This document shows, one piece after another, positions 7,861-16,047 of a stretch of 64,000 bases of DNA; position 1 is the stretch's first letter, and every line of letters begins with the position of its first letter. Both the position numbers and the translations under genes were made by a program. Source of the DNA: Duganella sp. CF402 (lineage in GTDB: Bacteria > Pseudomonadota > Gammaproteobacteria > Burkholderiales > Burkholderiaceae_D); the NCBI RefSeq assembly GCF_900109645.1, contig NZ_FOBG01000001.1:310001-374000 (forward strand), read 5' to 3'. Below the pieces are notes generated by a model. It saw nothing but the letters and a program-made list of their open reading frames with translations. It made no database searches and had not been told where the DNA came from.

Positions 7861-8646
7861 ATGAAATACAGGACAACCTGCTTTTGCGCTTGCATAATGC
7901 TAGTCCTGTCGTTGCCTGCCGCAGGTGTTGCCAACGCAGCGCCGAAAGAAACCGTGCACCTGTGCTTTGAGGCGCAGGACGTGCGGCCGTGGCGCACGGA
8001 GCAGGGCGGCGGGCTCAATTTCGAGCTGCTTAAACTGGTCGAGCAGCGCCTCGACGTGCATTTCGATTTCCAGAGCATTCCGTGGAAGCGCTGCCTGGCG
8101 CAGCTGAAAGCCAATGCGGTGGACGGCGCGTTTGCGGTCAGCTATAAACCGGACCGGCGCGAACTGGGCGCCTATCCGGGCGGTGAAAACGTCGACGCCA
8201 GCAAGCGCATGCACATCGACCGCTATGTGGTCCTGCGCCGCAAGGGCAGCAAGGTGGAATGGGACGGTCAGCATTTCAGCAATCTCGATGGTGCGATCGG
8301 CTTCCAGCTTGGCTACTCGGTGGGCGATGTGCTGCGCGCGCAGAATCTTGAAGTGGACGAAGGCAGCCAGCGCGCCGATGAACTGGCGCGCAAGCTGATT
8401 GCCGGGCGGCTGGCGGCAGCGGCGGTGGGCGGCAGCGACGCCGACGGCTTGATGCATGGCCCGCTGGCGCCACAGCTGGAACAGCTGCCGGTTCCCATCA
8501 TCGAGAAGCCGTACTTCCTGATTTTGTCGCATGCGCTGGTGGCGTCCAAGCCGCAACTGGCGGCGCGCATCTGGAGCACGGTGGAGCAAGTGCGCAATAG
8601 CCCGGCCTATCAGAAACTGGCACAGGCGCAGGGAGTGCGCCATTAA
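7861..8646 (+). CDS. Periplasmic solute-binding protein, family 3 type
   Basis: A 261-residue exported protein with a Sec signal (hydrophobic CIMLVLSLPAAGVANAA, cleavage after about residue 26). The mature part has the SBP_bac_3 pattern: GGGLNFELLKLVEQRL, then IPWKRCLAQLKANAVDGAF and later a long two-lobe region. No permease or ATPase gene is nearby. Instead it sits 10 bases after ppx and 16 bases before a hybrid histidine kinase, so it may act as a soluble ligand sensor for that kinase and not as part of a transporter. That link is inferred from gene order only. Confidence 0.8.
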   Translation: MKYRTTCFCACIMLVLSLPAAGVANAAPKETVHLCFEAQDVRPWRTEQGGGLNFELLKLVEQRLDVHFDFQSIPWKRCLAQLKANAVDGAFAVSYKPDRRELGAYPGGENVDASKRMHIDRYVVLRRKGSKVEWDGQHFSNLDGAIGFQLGYSVGDVLRAQNLEVDEGSQRADELARKLIAGRLAAAAVGGSDADGLMHGPLAPQLEQLPVPIIEKPYFLILSHALVASKPQLAARIWSTVEQVRNSPAYQKLAQAQGVRH

Positions 8647-8662
8647 TCCGCACGGCCACGCG

Positions 8663-11311
8663 ATGAGAGACGGCGGCGGCCCGCTGGCGCAATTGCGGCT
8701 GGCGTGGCGGCGCAATATCCTGCTGCGGCTGGGCTTTGGGATCTTCCTCGCGGTGGCGCTGTCCACCGCCATCTACACCACCTATGTGATGCGCACCTTG
8801 CGCAGCGAGGCCGAACAGAATCTGCGCGAACGCGCCGAACGGCTGGCGGCGGTGCTGTCGCAGGCGCTGGCGCGGCCGCTGTTCGATATCAACAGCGCGG
8901 CGGTGTCCAGCGTGGTGGATGCCTCCGGCGCCACGCCGGAAGTGTTGGTGCTGCGCGTGCTGGGACCGAGCGGCGCGGAACTGGCCAGCTATGTGTCGCC
9001 GATGAAGGAGCCGGTGGCGACCATACACGTCCACCGCGATATCAGCTACAGCGATGCGCGCCGCAGTTACCCGGTCGGCGCCATCGACCTGGCATATTCG
9101 CGCCAGCAGATGGACGCGGACCTGCAACGGCAGGTGCTGAACACGGTGGTGGCCAATCTGCTGCTGGCGATGGGCATCGTGCTGTCGATCTTTATCGTCG
9201 GCCGGCGCACGGCGCGGCCGTTTGCCGATATCCGCATCGGGCTGGAAAAGCTGACGCGCGGCGAGACCGATATCAAGTTGTCCGGCGTCGGGCGCGCCGA
9301 CCAGGTAGGGCGCTTGTCGGATGCGGTGCTGCGCTTCCGCGACACGCTCACGCGCCTGCGCGACGCCGAGCGCGAACTGCGCGACTTGAACGCGGAGCTG
9401 GAGCAGCGCATCAGCGACCGCACGGCTGAACTGAACCGCACCATGCAGCAGGCGCGCGACAGCCAGGCCAAGCTGCAAGCGATCGTCGATACGGCGCTGG
9501 ACGCGGTGGTGCGCATGGATCTGGAAGGCCGCATCGTCGGCTGGAACCGGCAGGCGGAGATGATCTTCGGCTGGTCGCGCGAGCAGGCGCTGGGGCTGGA
9601 GCTGGACAAGACCATCATTCCGCCGCGCTTCCGCTATGACCACAAGCGCGGCATGCAGCGCTACCTGGCCGGCGGCGGTGGCGGCGTGCTCGATACGCGC
9701 ATCGAAGTATTTGCCTTGCGCCGCAGCGGCGAGGAATTCCCGATCGAGCTGGCGATCACGCGGGTGCAGGCCGAGGGGCGTGATGGCTTCGAATTCTGCG
9801 CCTTTATCCGCGATATCAGCGAGCGGCGCGAGCGCGAGCAAAAGCTGGTCAATGCAAATGCGATGGCGGAGGCGGCGAACATCGCCAAGTCCGAATTCCT
9901 GGCCAATATGAGCCACGAGATCCGCACGCCGATGAGCGCCGTGATCGGCATGGCTTATCTGGCGCTGCGCACCGAGATGACGGCGCGCCAGCACGATTAC
10001 ATCAGCAAGATCCATCGCGCGGCGCTCACGCTGCTGGGCATCATCAACGACATTCTCGATTTTTCCAAGATCGAGGCGGGGCGGCTGGAAGTCGAGGCGA
10101 TTCCGTTTTCGCTGGAAGATGTGCTGGTCAACGTCAACAGCGTGACGGCGCAGCGCGCGGCCGACAAGCGGCTAACCTATGTGATCGGCATGGCGCCGGA
10201 AGTGCCGCGCTACCTGGTGGGCGACCCGCTGCGGCTTGGGCAGGTGCTGATCAATCTGGTGAATAATGCGGTCAAGTTCACGCTGGAAGGCAAGCTGGAA
10301 CTGCACTGCGAACTGCGCGCGCCGCGCGACGACGGCAAGACGGTGCTGCGCTTCACGGTGAGTGATACCGGCATTGGCATGACGGCGCAGCAGAAATCGC
10401 GCCTGTTCCGCGCCTTCAGCCAGGCCAACGGTTCGACCACGCGGCAGTACGGCGGCACCGGCCTTGGACTGTCGATTTCGCAGCAGCTAGTGCGGCTGAT
10501 GGGCGGGAATATCGAGGTGGAGAGCGAGGTGGATCGCGGTTCGACTTTCCATTTCGACCTGCCGTTCGATTTATCCGACGCGGCCGCGCTGGCGGTGCAG
10601 GAGGCGCTGCACAACGGCCCGGTGGACGACCTGCGGCTGGACGCCTCGCCACGCCGCACCGCGCGCGTGCTGCTGGCCGAGGACAGCGCCGACAATCAGG
10701 ATGTGACCCGCGCACTGCTGGAATTGCAAGGGCTGGATGTGGAAGTGGTGGACGACGGCCGGCAGGCGCTGGCGCGGCTGATGGAGGCTGGGCCGCGCGC
10801 CTACGATCTGGTGCTGATGGATCTCGGCATGCCGGTAATGGACGGCCACGAGGCCACGCGCCTGCTGCGGGTGGACAGCCGCTTCAACGAACTGCCGATC
10901 ATTGCCGTGACGTCGAATGCGCTGGCCGGCATGCAGGCGCGCTGCCTGGAAGAGGGCATGCAGGACTACATCACCAAGCCGATCGATCCGCAGCGGCTGT
11001 ACGCGGTGTTATCGCGCTGGCTGGGCATGTCGATGAAGGTGATTCCGCCGGTGCCGCCGCTGCCGGAATCGGGCGAGGATACTGCCGGCAGCAGCGCAGC
11101 CGATGCCCGCGAGGCGATGCAGGATCTGGTAGCGCTGCTGGCGGAGTTCAGCGGCGAGAGCATGGATTATTTTGCACGCTGCCAGGCCTGCCTGGCAGCC
11201 GTGCTGTCGCCGTCGGAGATGGCGCGCCTGAATCACCACATGGAACAATACGAGTTTGAGGCGGCCCGCAAGCTGCTGACCGAAGCGATAAAAAAACAGG
11301 AGACACTATGA
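8663..11311 (+). CDS. Hybrid histidine kinase (HAMP-PAS-HisKA-HATPase-REC)
   Basis: An 882-residue membrane sensor kinase. Helices at about 19-41 and 161-180 flank a ~120-residue periplasmic domain; then HAMP (181-233), PAS (about 270-385), HisKA with phospho-acceptor H418 in ANMSHEIRTPMSAV, HATPase with N-box NLVNNAVKF and G-boxes DTGIGM and GGTGLGLSI, and a receiver domain with D720 in LVLMDLGMPVMDG. The ~100-residue C-terminal tail has no recognised Hpt histidine motif. The open frame extends upstream to 8531 inside the binding-protein gene, but 8663 is the first ATG consistent with a short cytosolic N-terminus. Its stop overlaps the start of the response-regulator gene (ATGA). Confidence 0.93.
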   Translation: MRDGGGPLAQLRLAWRRNILLRLGFGIFLAVALSTAIYTTYVMRTLRSEAEQNLRERAERLAAVLSQALARPLFDINSAAVSSVVDASGATPEVLVLRVLGPSGAELASYVSPMKEPVATIHVHRDISYSDARRSYPVGAIDLAYSRQQMDADLQRQVLNTVVANLLLAMGIVLSIFIVGRRTARPFADIRIGLEKLTRGETDIKLSGVGRADQVGRLSDAVLRFRDTLTRLRDAERELRDLNAELEQRISDRTAELNRTMQQARDSQAKLQAIVDTALDAVVRMDLEGRIVGWNRQAEMIFGWSREQALGLELDKTIIPPRFRYDHKRGMQRYLAGGGGGVLDTRIEVFALRRSGEEFPIELAITRVQAEGRDGFEFCAFIRDISERREREQKLVNANAMAEAANIAKSEFLANMSHEIRTPMSAVIGMAYLALRTEMTARQHDYISKIHRAALTLLGIINDILDFSKIEAGRLEVEAIPFSLEDVLVNVNSVTAQRAADKRLTYVIGMAPEVPRYLVGDPLRLGQVLINLVNNAVKFTLEGKLELHCELRAPRDDGKTVLRFTVSDTGIGMTAQQKSRLFRAFSQANGSTTRQYGGTGLGLSISQQLVRLMGGNIEVESEVDRGSTFHFDLPFDLSDAAALAVQEALHNGPVDDLRLDASPRRTARVLLAEDSADNQDVTRALLELQGLDVEVVDDGRQALARLMEAGPRAYDLVLMDLGMPVMDGHEATRLLRVDSRFNELPIIAVTSNALAGMQARCLEEGMQDYITKPIDPQRLYAVLSRWLGMSMKVIPPVPPLPESGEDTAGSSAADAREAMQDLVALLAEFSGESMDYFARCQACLAAVLSPSEMARLNHHMEQYEFEAARKLLTEAIKKQETL

Positions 11312-11682
11312 ATGCTGCCCATCGCCACACCGTGCTGATCGTCGACGATACGCCGGACAACATCACGCTGCTATCTAATCTGCTCAAGGACAAGTACCAC
11401 ACCAAGGTGGCGACCAACGGCACGACCGCGCTGCAGATCGTGGCGTCGTCCAAGGTGGATCTGATCCTGCTCGACATCATGATGCCGGACGTAGACGGCA
11501 TCGAAACCTGCCGCCGCCTGAAGGCCGATCCGGCCAGCGCGGCGATTCCGGTAGTGTTCCTGACCGCGAAAAGCCTGCAGGAAGACGAGGCGCTGGGCCG
11601 CAGCGTGGGCGCAGCGGACTTTTTGCGCAAGCCGGTTAATCCAGCTCAATTGTTCAGTCGTGTAGCACTGCACCTGAAATGA
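11308..11682 (+). CDS. Single-domain response regulator (CheY-like receiver)
   Basis: A 124-residue receiver with no output domain. Acidic pocket VDDTPDN at 12-18, phospho-acceptor D56 in LILLDIMMPDVDG, conserved T86 and K108 (LRKP). The ATG overlaps the TGA of the hybrid kinase by four bases, indicating translational coupling and a shared pathway. It may be a phosphorelay intermediate or may signal by protein-protein contact. It is the third gene of a binding protein-kinase-regulator unit. Confidence 0.92.
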   Translation: MNAAHRHTVLIVDDTPDNITLLSNLLKDKYHTKVATNGTTALQIVASSKVDLILLDIMMPDVDGIETCRRLKADPASAAIPVVFLTAKSLQEDEALGRSVGAADFLRKPVNPAQLFSRVALHLK

Positions 11683-11720
11683 TATATACTATTTATATTG
11701 TTGATTAATCTGGAGTGAGC

Positions 11721-12245
11721 ATGGCCACCAAAGCAGCCCCGAAAACCACCGTAACCAAGACCGTCGCCAAGACCACCGCCGCCAAACCGGCCGTGAAGAA
11801 ACCTGTCGCCAAGGCGGCAGCGCCGAAAGCCGCTGCGAAGCCAGCACCTAAGGCCGCCACCAAACCAGCGGCCAAGGCCGCAGTGCCGAAAGTAGCGCCT
11901 AAGGCAGCACCGAAAGCGGCGCCCAAGGCCGCGCCGAAAGCCGCTCCAAAAGCCGCTCCAAAAGCCGTCGCCAAACCGAAAGTCGCCGCCAAGCCGGCAG
12001 CTCCTGAAGTGAAAGCCAAAGCGCCAAAAGAAAAACTGGTGCGCGACAGCTTCACCATGCCTGAAGCCGAATATGCGGTGCTGGGCCAGGTCAAGAAGAC
12101 CGCGCTGAAAGCCGGTTTCGAAGTGAAGAAGAGCGAACTGCTGCGCGTCGGCGTCGCCCTGATTGCGCAAATCGACCTCGCCACGCTGAAGAAAGTGCTG
12201 GCCAGCCTGCCGCAACTGAAGACCGGCCGTCCCAAGAAAGCCTGA
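11721..12245 (+). CDS. Histone H1-like Ala/Lys/Pro-rich DNA-binding protein
   Basis: A 174-residue protein. The first ~100 residues are low-complexity repeats of A, K, P and T (units such as KAAPKAAPKAAPK), resembling the tail of histone H1; the last ~70 (from KLVRDSFTMPEAEYAVL) form a compact conserved region ending KTGRPKKA. Proteins of this kind in Burkholderiales are thought to bind DNA without strict sequence specificity. The ATG at 11721 is preferred over GTG at 11715 because GGAG at 11712-11715 gives a proper ribosome-site spacing. Repeat number in the tail is likely to vary between strains. Confidence 0.85.
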   Translation: MATKAAPKTTVTKTVAKTTAAKPAVKKPVAKAAAPKAAAKPAPKAATKPAAKAAVPKVAPKAAPKAAPKAAPKAAPKAAPKAVAKPKVAAKPAAPEVKAKAPKEKLVRDSFTMPEAEYAVLGQVKKTALKAGFEVKKSELLRVGVALIAQIDLATLKKVLASLPQLKTGRPKKA

Positions 12246-12257
12246 TTTAAAAACAAC

Positions 12258-12297
12258 ATGTCACGAAAATGACATTTCGCTGTCATTTTCCTGAAGT
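12258..12297 (+). promoter_or_regulatory. Four tandem PHO-box-like units (PhoB site) upstream of olsB
   Basis: Four 7-base units repeat with exact 11-base spacing: ATGTCAC (12258), ATGACAT (12269), CTGTCAT (12280), CTGAAGT (12291), each separated by four bases. The third equals the consensus unit CTGTCAT, the first two match 5 of 7 and the last 4 of 7. A PhoB dimer binds two such units. Units two and three also form an inverted repeat, so a hairpin reading is possible, but the 11-base periodicity favours PhoB. The array lies 48 bases before the olsB ATG. Confidence 0.55.
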
Positions 12298-12344
12298 ATT
12301 CGCTGGTTACGCTTGCTTCGTCTTCCACACAAAAGGGATGAAGC

Positions 12345-13115
12345 ATGCAGACCTCGATCATACAAGCGGACGTCCGGGCAACGTCTGGCAAGCTGGTACT
12401 CAGTATGGCAAGCACGCCGGAAGAACTGCGCGAAGTCCAGCGCCTGCGCTACAAAGTGTTTATTGAATCGATGGGCCTGAGCGCGCTGGAACGCGCCGAC
12501 GGCCTCGATGCCGACGAATTCGACGAGCACTGCGACCACCTGATCGTGCGCGATGCCGACAGCCTGATGGTGGTCGGCACCTACCGCCTGCTGAACGCCA
12601 CCCGCGCGCGCAAGCTGGGCCGCCTGTATTCGGAAGGCGAGTTCGATCTGGGCCGCCTGAATAACATCCGTGGCCGCATCGTCGAAGCGGGCCGCGCCTG
12701 CATCCACCCTGATTATCGCGGCGGCAGCGTGATCATGCTGCTGTGGTCCGGCCTGGCCGAGTACATGCGCCGTGAAAATGCTGAATTTCTGGTAGGCTGC
12801 GCCAGCATCTCGCTGGCTGACGGCGGCCACAATGCGGTGGCGGTGTACCAGCAGCTGATCACCAAAAACCTGGCGCCGATCGAATACCGCGTGACGCCGC
12901 ACCTGCCGTTCCCGTTCTCGAAACTGGAGGCGGCGCAGAAGCCGCAAGTGCCGGCGCTGTTGAAGGGCTATATGCGCTCGGGCGCGTGGATCTGCGGCGA
13001 GCCGGCATGGGATCCTGATTTCGAATCGGCCGACCTGTTCCTGCTGATGCCACTGGCGAACCTGGATTCGCGCTACGCCCGTCACTACGGTGTCGGCGAG
13101 CAGCAGGCTGCCTGA
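12345..13115 (+). CDS. olsB: L-ornithine N-alpha-acyltransferase (GNAT fold), OlsB-like
   Basis: A 256-residue cytosolic acyltransferase of the OlsB/hemolysin-like GNAT family, which transfers a 3-hydroxyacyl chain from acyl carrier protein to ornithine, making lyso-ornithine lipid. Seen: LRYKVFIESMGL near 36-47, DHLIVRDADSLMVVGTYRLL, and the core EAGRACIHPDYRGGSVIMLLW, which carries the acyl-donor binding loop. The second acyltransferase (olsA) is not adjacent. Ornithine lipids replace phospholipids under phosphate limitation in several proteobacteria, which agrees with the PHO-box array upstream. The ribosome site is AAAGGGATG just before the start. Confidence 0.85.
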   Translation: MQTSIIQADVRATSGKLVLSMASTPEELREVQRLRYKVFIESMGLSALERADGLDADEFDEHCDHLIVRDADSLMVVGTYRLLNATRARKLGRLYSEGEFDLGRLNNIRGRIVEAGRACIHPDYRGGSVIMLLWSGLAEYMRRENAEFLVGCASISLADGGHNAVAVYQQLITKNLAPIEYRVTPHLPFPFSKLEAAQKPQVPALLKGYMRSGAWICGEPAWDPDFESADLFLLMPLANLDSRYARHYGVGEQQAA

Positions 13116-13127
13116 CGCGCTGGTGTT

Positions 13128-13167
13128 GCCCCGTGTAGAATAAGCCATTGTGCTTATTCTACGGGGC
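13128..13167 (+). promoter_or_regulatory. Long hairpin covering the fdhD ribosome site
   Basis: GTAGAATAAGC at 13135-13145 pairs perfectly with GCTTATTCTAC at 13152-13162 around a six-base loop, and GCCCC (13128-13132) pairs with GGGGC (13163-13167) across a two-base bulge. The 3' GGGGC is the only Shine-Dalgarno-like stretch before the fdhD ATG at 13172. No T-run follows, so it is not a standard terminator. It could be a translational switch, a DNA operator, or simply an olsB 3' structure. Confidence 0.5.
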
Positions 13168-13171
13168 TGTG

Positions 13172-13975
13172 ATGAAGCTGGATCTGGAGTCGGACAAGAC
13201 GGGTTATCAGGAACGTCCGGTCACGCGCCATCGCGGCGCGGACGCCGCTCGCACCACCGACCGCGTGATCGAGGAAGTGCCGGTCGCGCTGGTTTTCAAT
13301 GGCATCTCGCATGCCGTCATGATGGTCACGCCGCGTGACCTGCAACCGTTCGCGATGGGCTTCGCCCTGACCGAGGGATTGGTCTCGCAAGCCTCCGATG
13401 TTTTTGATATTGAAGTACGCGAGCATGCGCGCAGCTTCGAGATCGACATCACCATCGCTACTCAGGAATTCGTGCAGCTCAAGCAGCAGCGCCGCTCGAT
13501 GGCGGGGCGCAGCGGCTGCGGCGTGTGCGGCATCGAGAGCCTGGAACTGCTGGATTTGCAGCCGGAACGAATCGAAGCCGCGCCGCTGGCTGGGCCGCTG
13601 CAACCGGCGATCGCGCGCGCAGCGTCGGAGCTGGGGCAGTACCAGGAACTGCAGCGCGCCACCGGCGGCGTGCACGCAGCAGCATGGTGCAACGCAGACG
13701 GCGCCGTGCAGCGTGTCTGCGAAGACGTCGGCCGCCACAACGCGCTCGATAAGCTGATCGGCCACCTGGCGCTGGAAGGCGTGGACATGCAGCGCGGCTT
13801 CGTCTTCATGTCCAGCCGCGCGAGCTACGAGCTGGTACGCAAAGCCGCCCGTATGAATATCCCCATGCTAGCCACCATCTCGGCCCCCAGCACACTGGCC
13901 ATCGATATCGCCGCCGAAGCCGGCATCAAACTCATCAGCTTCTGCCGCCACGACGGCTGCGTCGAATACACTTAA
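13172..13975 (+). CDS. fdhD: Formate dehydrogenase sulfurtransferase FdhD
   Basis: A 267-residue protein with the FdhD signature GRSGCGVCGIESLEL, whose two cysteines carry the persulfide passed from IscS to the molybdenum cofactor. Also seen: TEGLV near the N-terminal third, ATGGVHAA, CEDVGRHNALDKLIG and SSRASYELVRKAA. FdhD is needed for active formate dehydrogenases; the YdeP/FdhF-type oxidoreductase 3 kb downstream is the likely client here. The ATG at 13172 is chosen over an in-frame upstream codon at 13148, which lies inside the hairpin. Confidence 0.93.
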   Translation: MKLDLESDKTGYQERPVTRHRGADAARTTDRVIEEVPVALVFNGISHAVMMVTPRDLQPFAMGFALTEGLVSQASDVFDIEVREHARSFEIDITIATQEFVQLKQQRRSMAGRSGCGVCGIESLELLDLQPERIEAAPLAGPLQPAIARAASELGQYQELQRATGGVHAAAWCNADGAVQRVCEDVGRHNALDKLIGHLALEGVDMQRGFVFMSSRASYELVRKAARMNIPMLATISAPSTLAIDIAAEAGIKLISFCRHDGCVEYT

Positions 13976-14001
13976 GCACAGAACAGCGGGGGAGCCTGGC
14001 A

Positions 14002-16038
14002 ATGAAAATCATCATCGCAAGCAAACCCGTCGCCATGTTCGCGCTGGCTTGCCTGGCCTGGGGGCGGCCGGCCTGGGCCCAGAGCGAACCCGATGGCGAC
14101 TCGGCGCTGATCGTGGGCCGCGTGGAAGTCAGCGCCAATAAAACGGGCGTGCTGCCCACGCGCAGCGTCCTCAGTTCCGTCGATATCCTGGGCGACGAAC
14201 TGCTGCGCGACCAGCAGGTGAAAAGCGCCTGGGAACTGTTCGCGCGCGCGCCCGGCGTCATGCTCACGCCTTTCCGCCAGGGGAACGAGTCCGGCAGATT
14301 GTCGTTCCGGGGTTTCAATGGCGAGGGCGAGGTGAACGCCGTCAAACTGCTCATCGACGGTATCCCGGCGAATGACAACGCTGGCGGCATGCCGCTGATT
14401 GGCGCGATCCTGCCGCTGGAGCTCCAGCGTATCGAAGTGGTACGCGGCACCAACGACCCGCGTTACGGCCTGCATAATATCGCTGGGAACGCTAATATAG
14501 TCACCCGCGCCGGCGGCAACGACGGCGAGGCAAGGCTGAGCTACGGCAGCTTCGACACCCGCCAGCTGCAGTTGGTCAAGGGCGTGGAAGCGGGCAACTG
14601 GTCGCAGAATTATGTGTTCGGCTACCAGAACAGCGGCGGCTACCGCGACCATGCGCAGGGCTCCAACCTGGTCCTGGCCGGCAAATGGTTTTACACCAGC
14701 GACGACGGCCGCCTGCGCCTTGGCCTGAGCGCGCGCCACGCGCAGGCCAAGGCGCAGGAACCCGGCTACCTGACGGCCGCCGATGCGCACAGCGATCCGA
14801 CCGCATCTTACCGGTACGCCCAGTCTGATGGCGGCAATCGCCAGCTCAGCCAGCTTGGCCTGTATCTGGACGCCGAACTCAATGCGCAGCTGTCGCTGTC
14901 CAGCCGCGTTTATCTGAACCGGATACAGGACCAGCGCTGGCTACGTTTTTCCACCGTTGATTCGCAGCAGGAACGTGTCAACGGCGAGACGCATATTGGT
15001 TTCCTCAGCACGCTGAGTTATCGCCCGCGCCTGGCGCTATTGGACGGCTTCAAGAGCGTGGTGATCGAAGGCGGCGCCAGTGCCGAGCATCAGCGCGACC
15101 ACAGTCCGCGCTACAGTACCGTCGACCAGGTCCGGGTGAGGGCCACGCGCGACCATCATTTCACCTTCGACACCGTGGGCGGCTACGTGCAGGCCGTGAT
15201 CAAGCCGGTCGACGCGCTGAGGATCGTGCCCGGTTTTCGGATCGACAAGATCGATGGCAGCTTCAGCGATCCTTCAAAAGGCGTGGCTTACCCGATCCGG
15301 GACTACGGCGTGATCAAGCAGCCGAAATTCAGCGTCGCGTATGCGGCGGCGCCGGGCGCCAGCGTGTACGCCAACTGGGGCCGCAGCTTCCAGGTCGGCA
15401 GCGGCGCCGCCGCCTTCCAGTCGACGCCGACGGTGTTGCGCCCGTCGATCAACGATGGCTGGGAGTCGGGTGTCAAGCTCGCGCCGGCGGCATGGTTCGA
15501 CGGCCGCATCGCGCTGTGGCGCCAGCGCGCCTCGGGCGAAGTCAAGCGGCGCCTGAACGATCCCGGCGGCGACGTCGACAACGTCGGCGAAACGCGCCGG
15601 CAGGGTGTCGATGTCCAACTCAATCTGCGGCCCGTACGGCGCGGCAACGTCTGGCTGGCCTGGTCCCTGCAGGACGCCACCATCGTCAAGCCCGATCCGG
15701 CCGCGCCGTCCACCATCGGCAAGACGATCGACCATGTGCCGCGCCATGTCTATTCGGCCGGCGGCGATTTCCAGGCCACACCGGCGCTCAAGCTGTCGGT
15801 CTGGGGCAACGGCCAGTCCGGCTATTACCTCACTTCGGCCAACGCCGGCGGCCAGTTCGGCGGCTACGTGTTGTTCAACGCCAGCGCAAGCTATCGCCTC
15901 AGCGCCAGCCTGGCACTGGAACTGCAGCTGAAAAACCTGGCCAATCGCTACTACGAATATGTGTGGATCAATGACCAGACCCGCCATTCGCCGGGGGATG
16001 GGCGGGCGGCTTATCTGTCGGTCAACATGACGTTTTAG
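14002..16038 (+). CDS. TonB-dependent outer-membrane receptor
   Basis: A 678-residue protein with a Sec signal (residues 1-26, ending RPAWA-Q). The plug domain spans about 35-165 with LRDQQVKSAWELFARAPGVML, RLSFRGFNGEGEV and RIEVVRGTNDPRYG. The rest is amphipathic beta-strand ending in the aromatic C-terminus SVNMTF used by the BAM machinery. A TonB box near VGRVEVSAN is plausible. The substrate (siderophore, vitamin or other) cannot be told. It starts 26 bases after fdhD, with GGGGGAG as ribosome site, and converges on an orphan binding-protein gene nine bases downstream. No Fur box could be fitted into the short upstream gap. Confidence 0.9.
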   Translation: MKIIIASKPVAMFALACLAWGRPAWAQSEPDGDSALIVGRVEVSANKTGVLPTRSVLSSVDILGDELLRDQQVKSAWELFARAPGVMLTPFRQGNESGRLSFRGFNGEGEVNAVKLLIDGIPANDNAGGMPLIGAILPLELQRIEVVRGTNDPRYGLHNIAGNANIVTRAGGNDGEARLSYGSFDTRQLQLVKGVEAGNWSQNYVFGYQNSGGYRDHAQGSNLVLAGKWFYTSDDGRLRLGLSARHAQAKAQEPGYLTAADAHSDPTASYRYAQSDGGNRQLSQLGLYLDAELNAQLSLSSRVYLNRIQDQRWLRFSTVDSQQERVNGETHIGFLSTLSYRPRLALLDGFKSVVIEGGASAEHQRDHSPRYSTVDQVRVRATRDHHFTFDTVGGYVQAVIKPVDALRIVPGFRIDKIDGSFSDPSKGVAYPIRDYGVIKQPKFSVAYAAAPGASVYANWGRSFQVGSGAAAFQSTPTVLRPSINDGWESGVKLAPAAWFDGRIALWRQRASGEVKRRLNDPGGDVDNVGETRRQGVDVQLNLRPVRRGNVWLAWSLQDATIVKPDPAAPSTIGKTIDHVPRHVYSAGGDFQATPALKLSVWGNGQSGYYLTSANAGGQFGGYVLFNASASYRLSASLALELQLKNLANRYYEYVWINDQTRHSPGDGRAAYLSVNMTF

Positions 16039-16047
16039 GCCGGGGCC

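Noticed and set aside
6381..8114. 577-codon open frame on the minus strand
   Set aside because: Antisense to ppx and the binding-protein gene; repetitive shadow composition.
11741..12010. Short repeats in DNA at 11.7-12.0 kb as a repeat array
   Set aside because: They are coding repeats of Ala-Lys-Pro units in the histone-like protein, not a CRISPR or intergenic array.
12269..12290. Hairpin reading GAAAATGACA/TGTCATTTTC as a terminator of the histone-like gene
   Set aside because: No T-run follows, and the exact 11-base spacing of four CTGTCAT-like units is better explained by a PhoB site.
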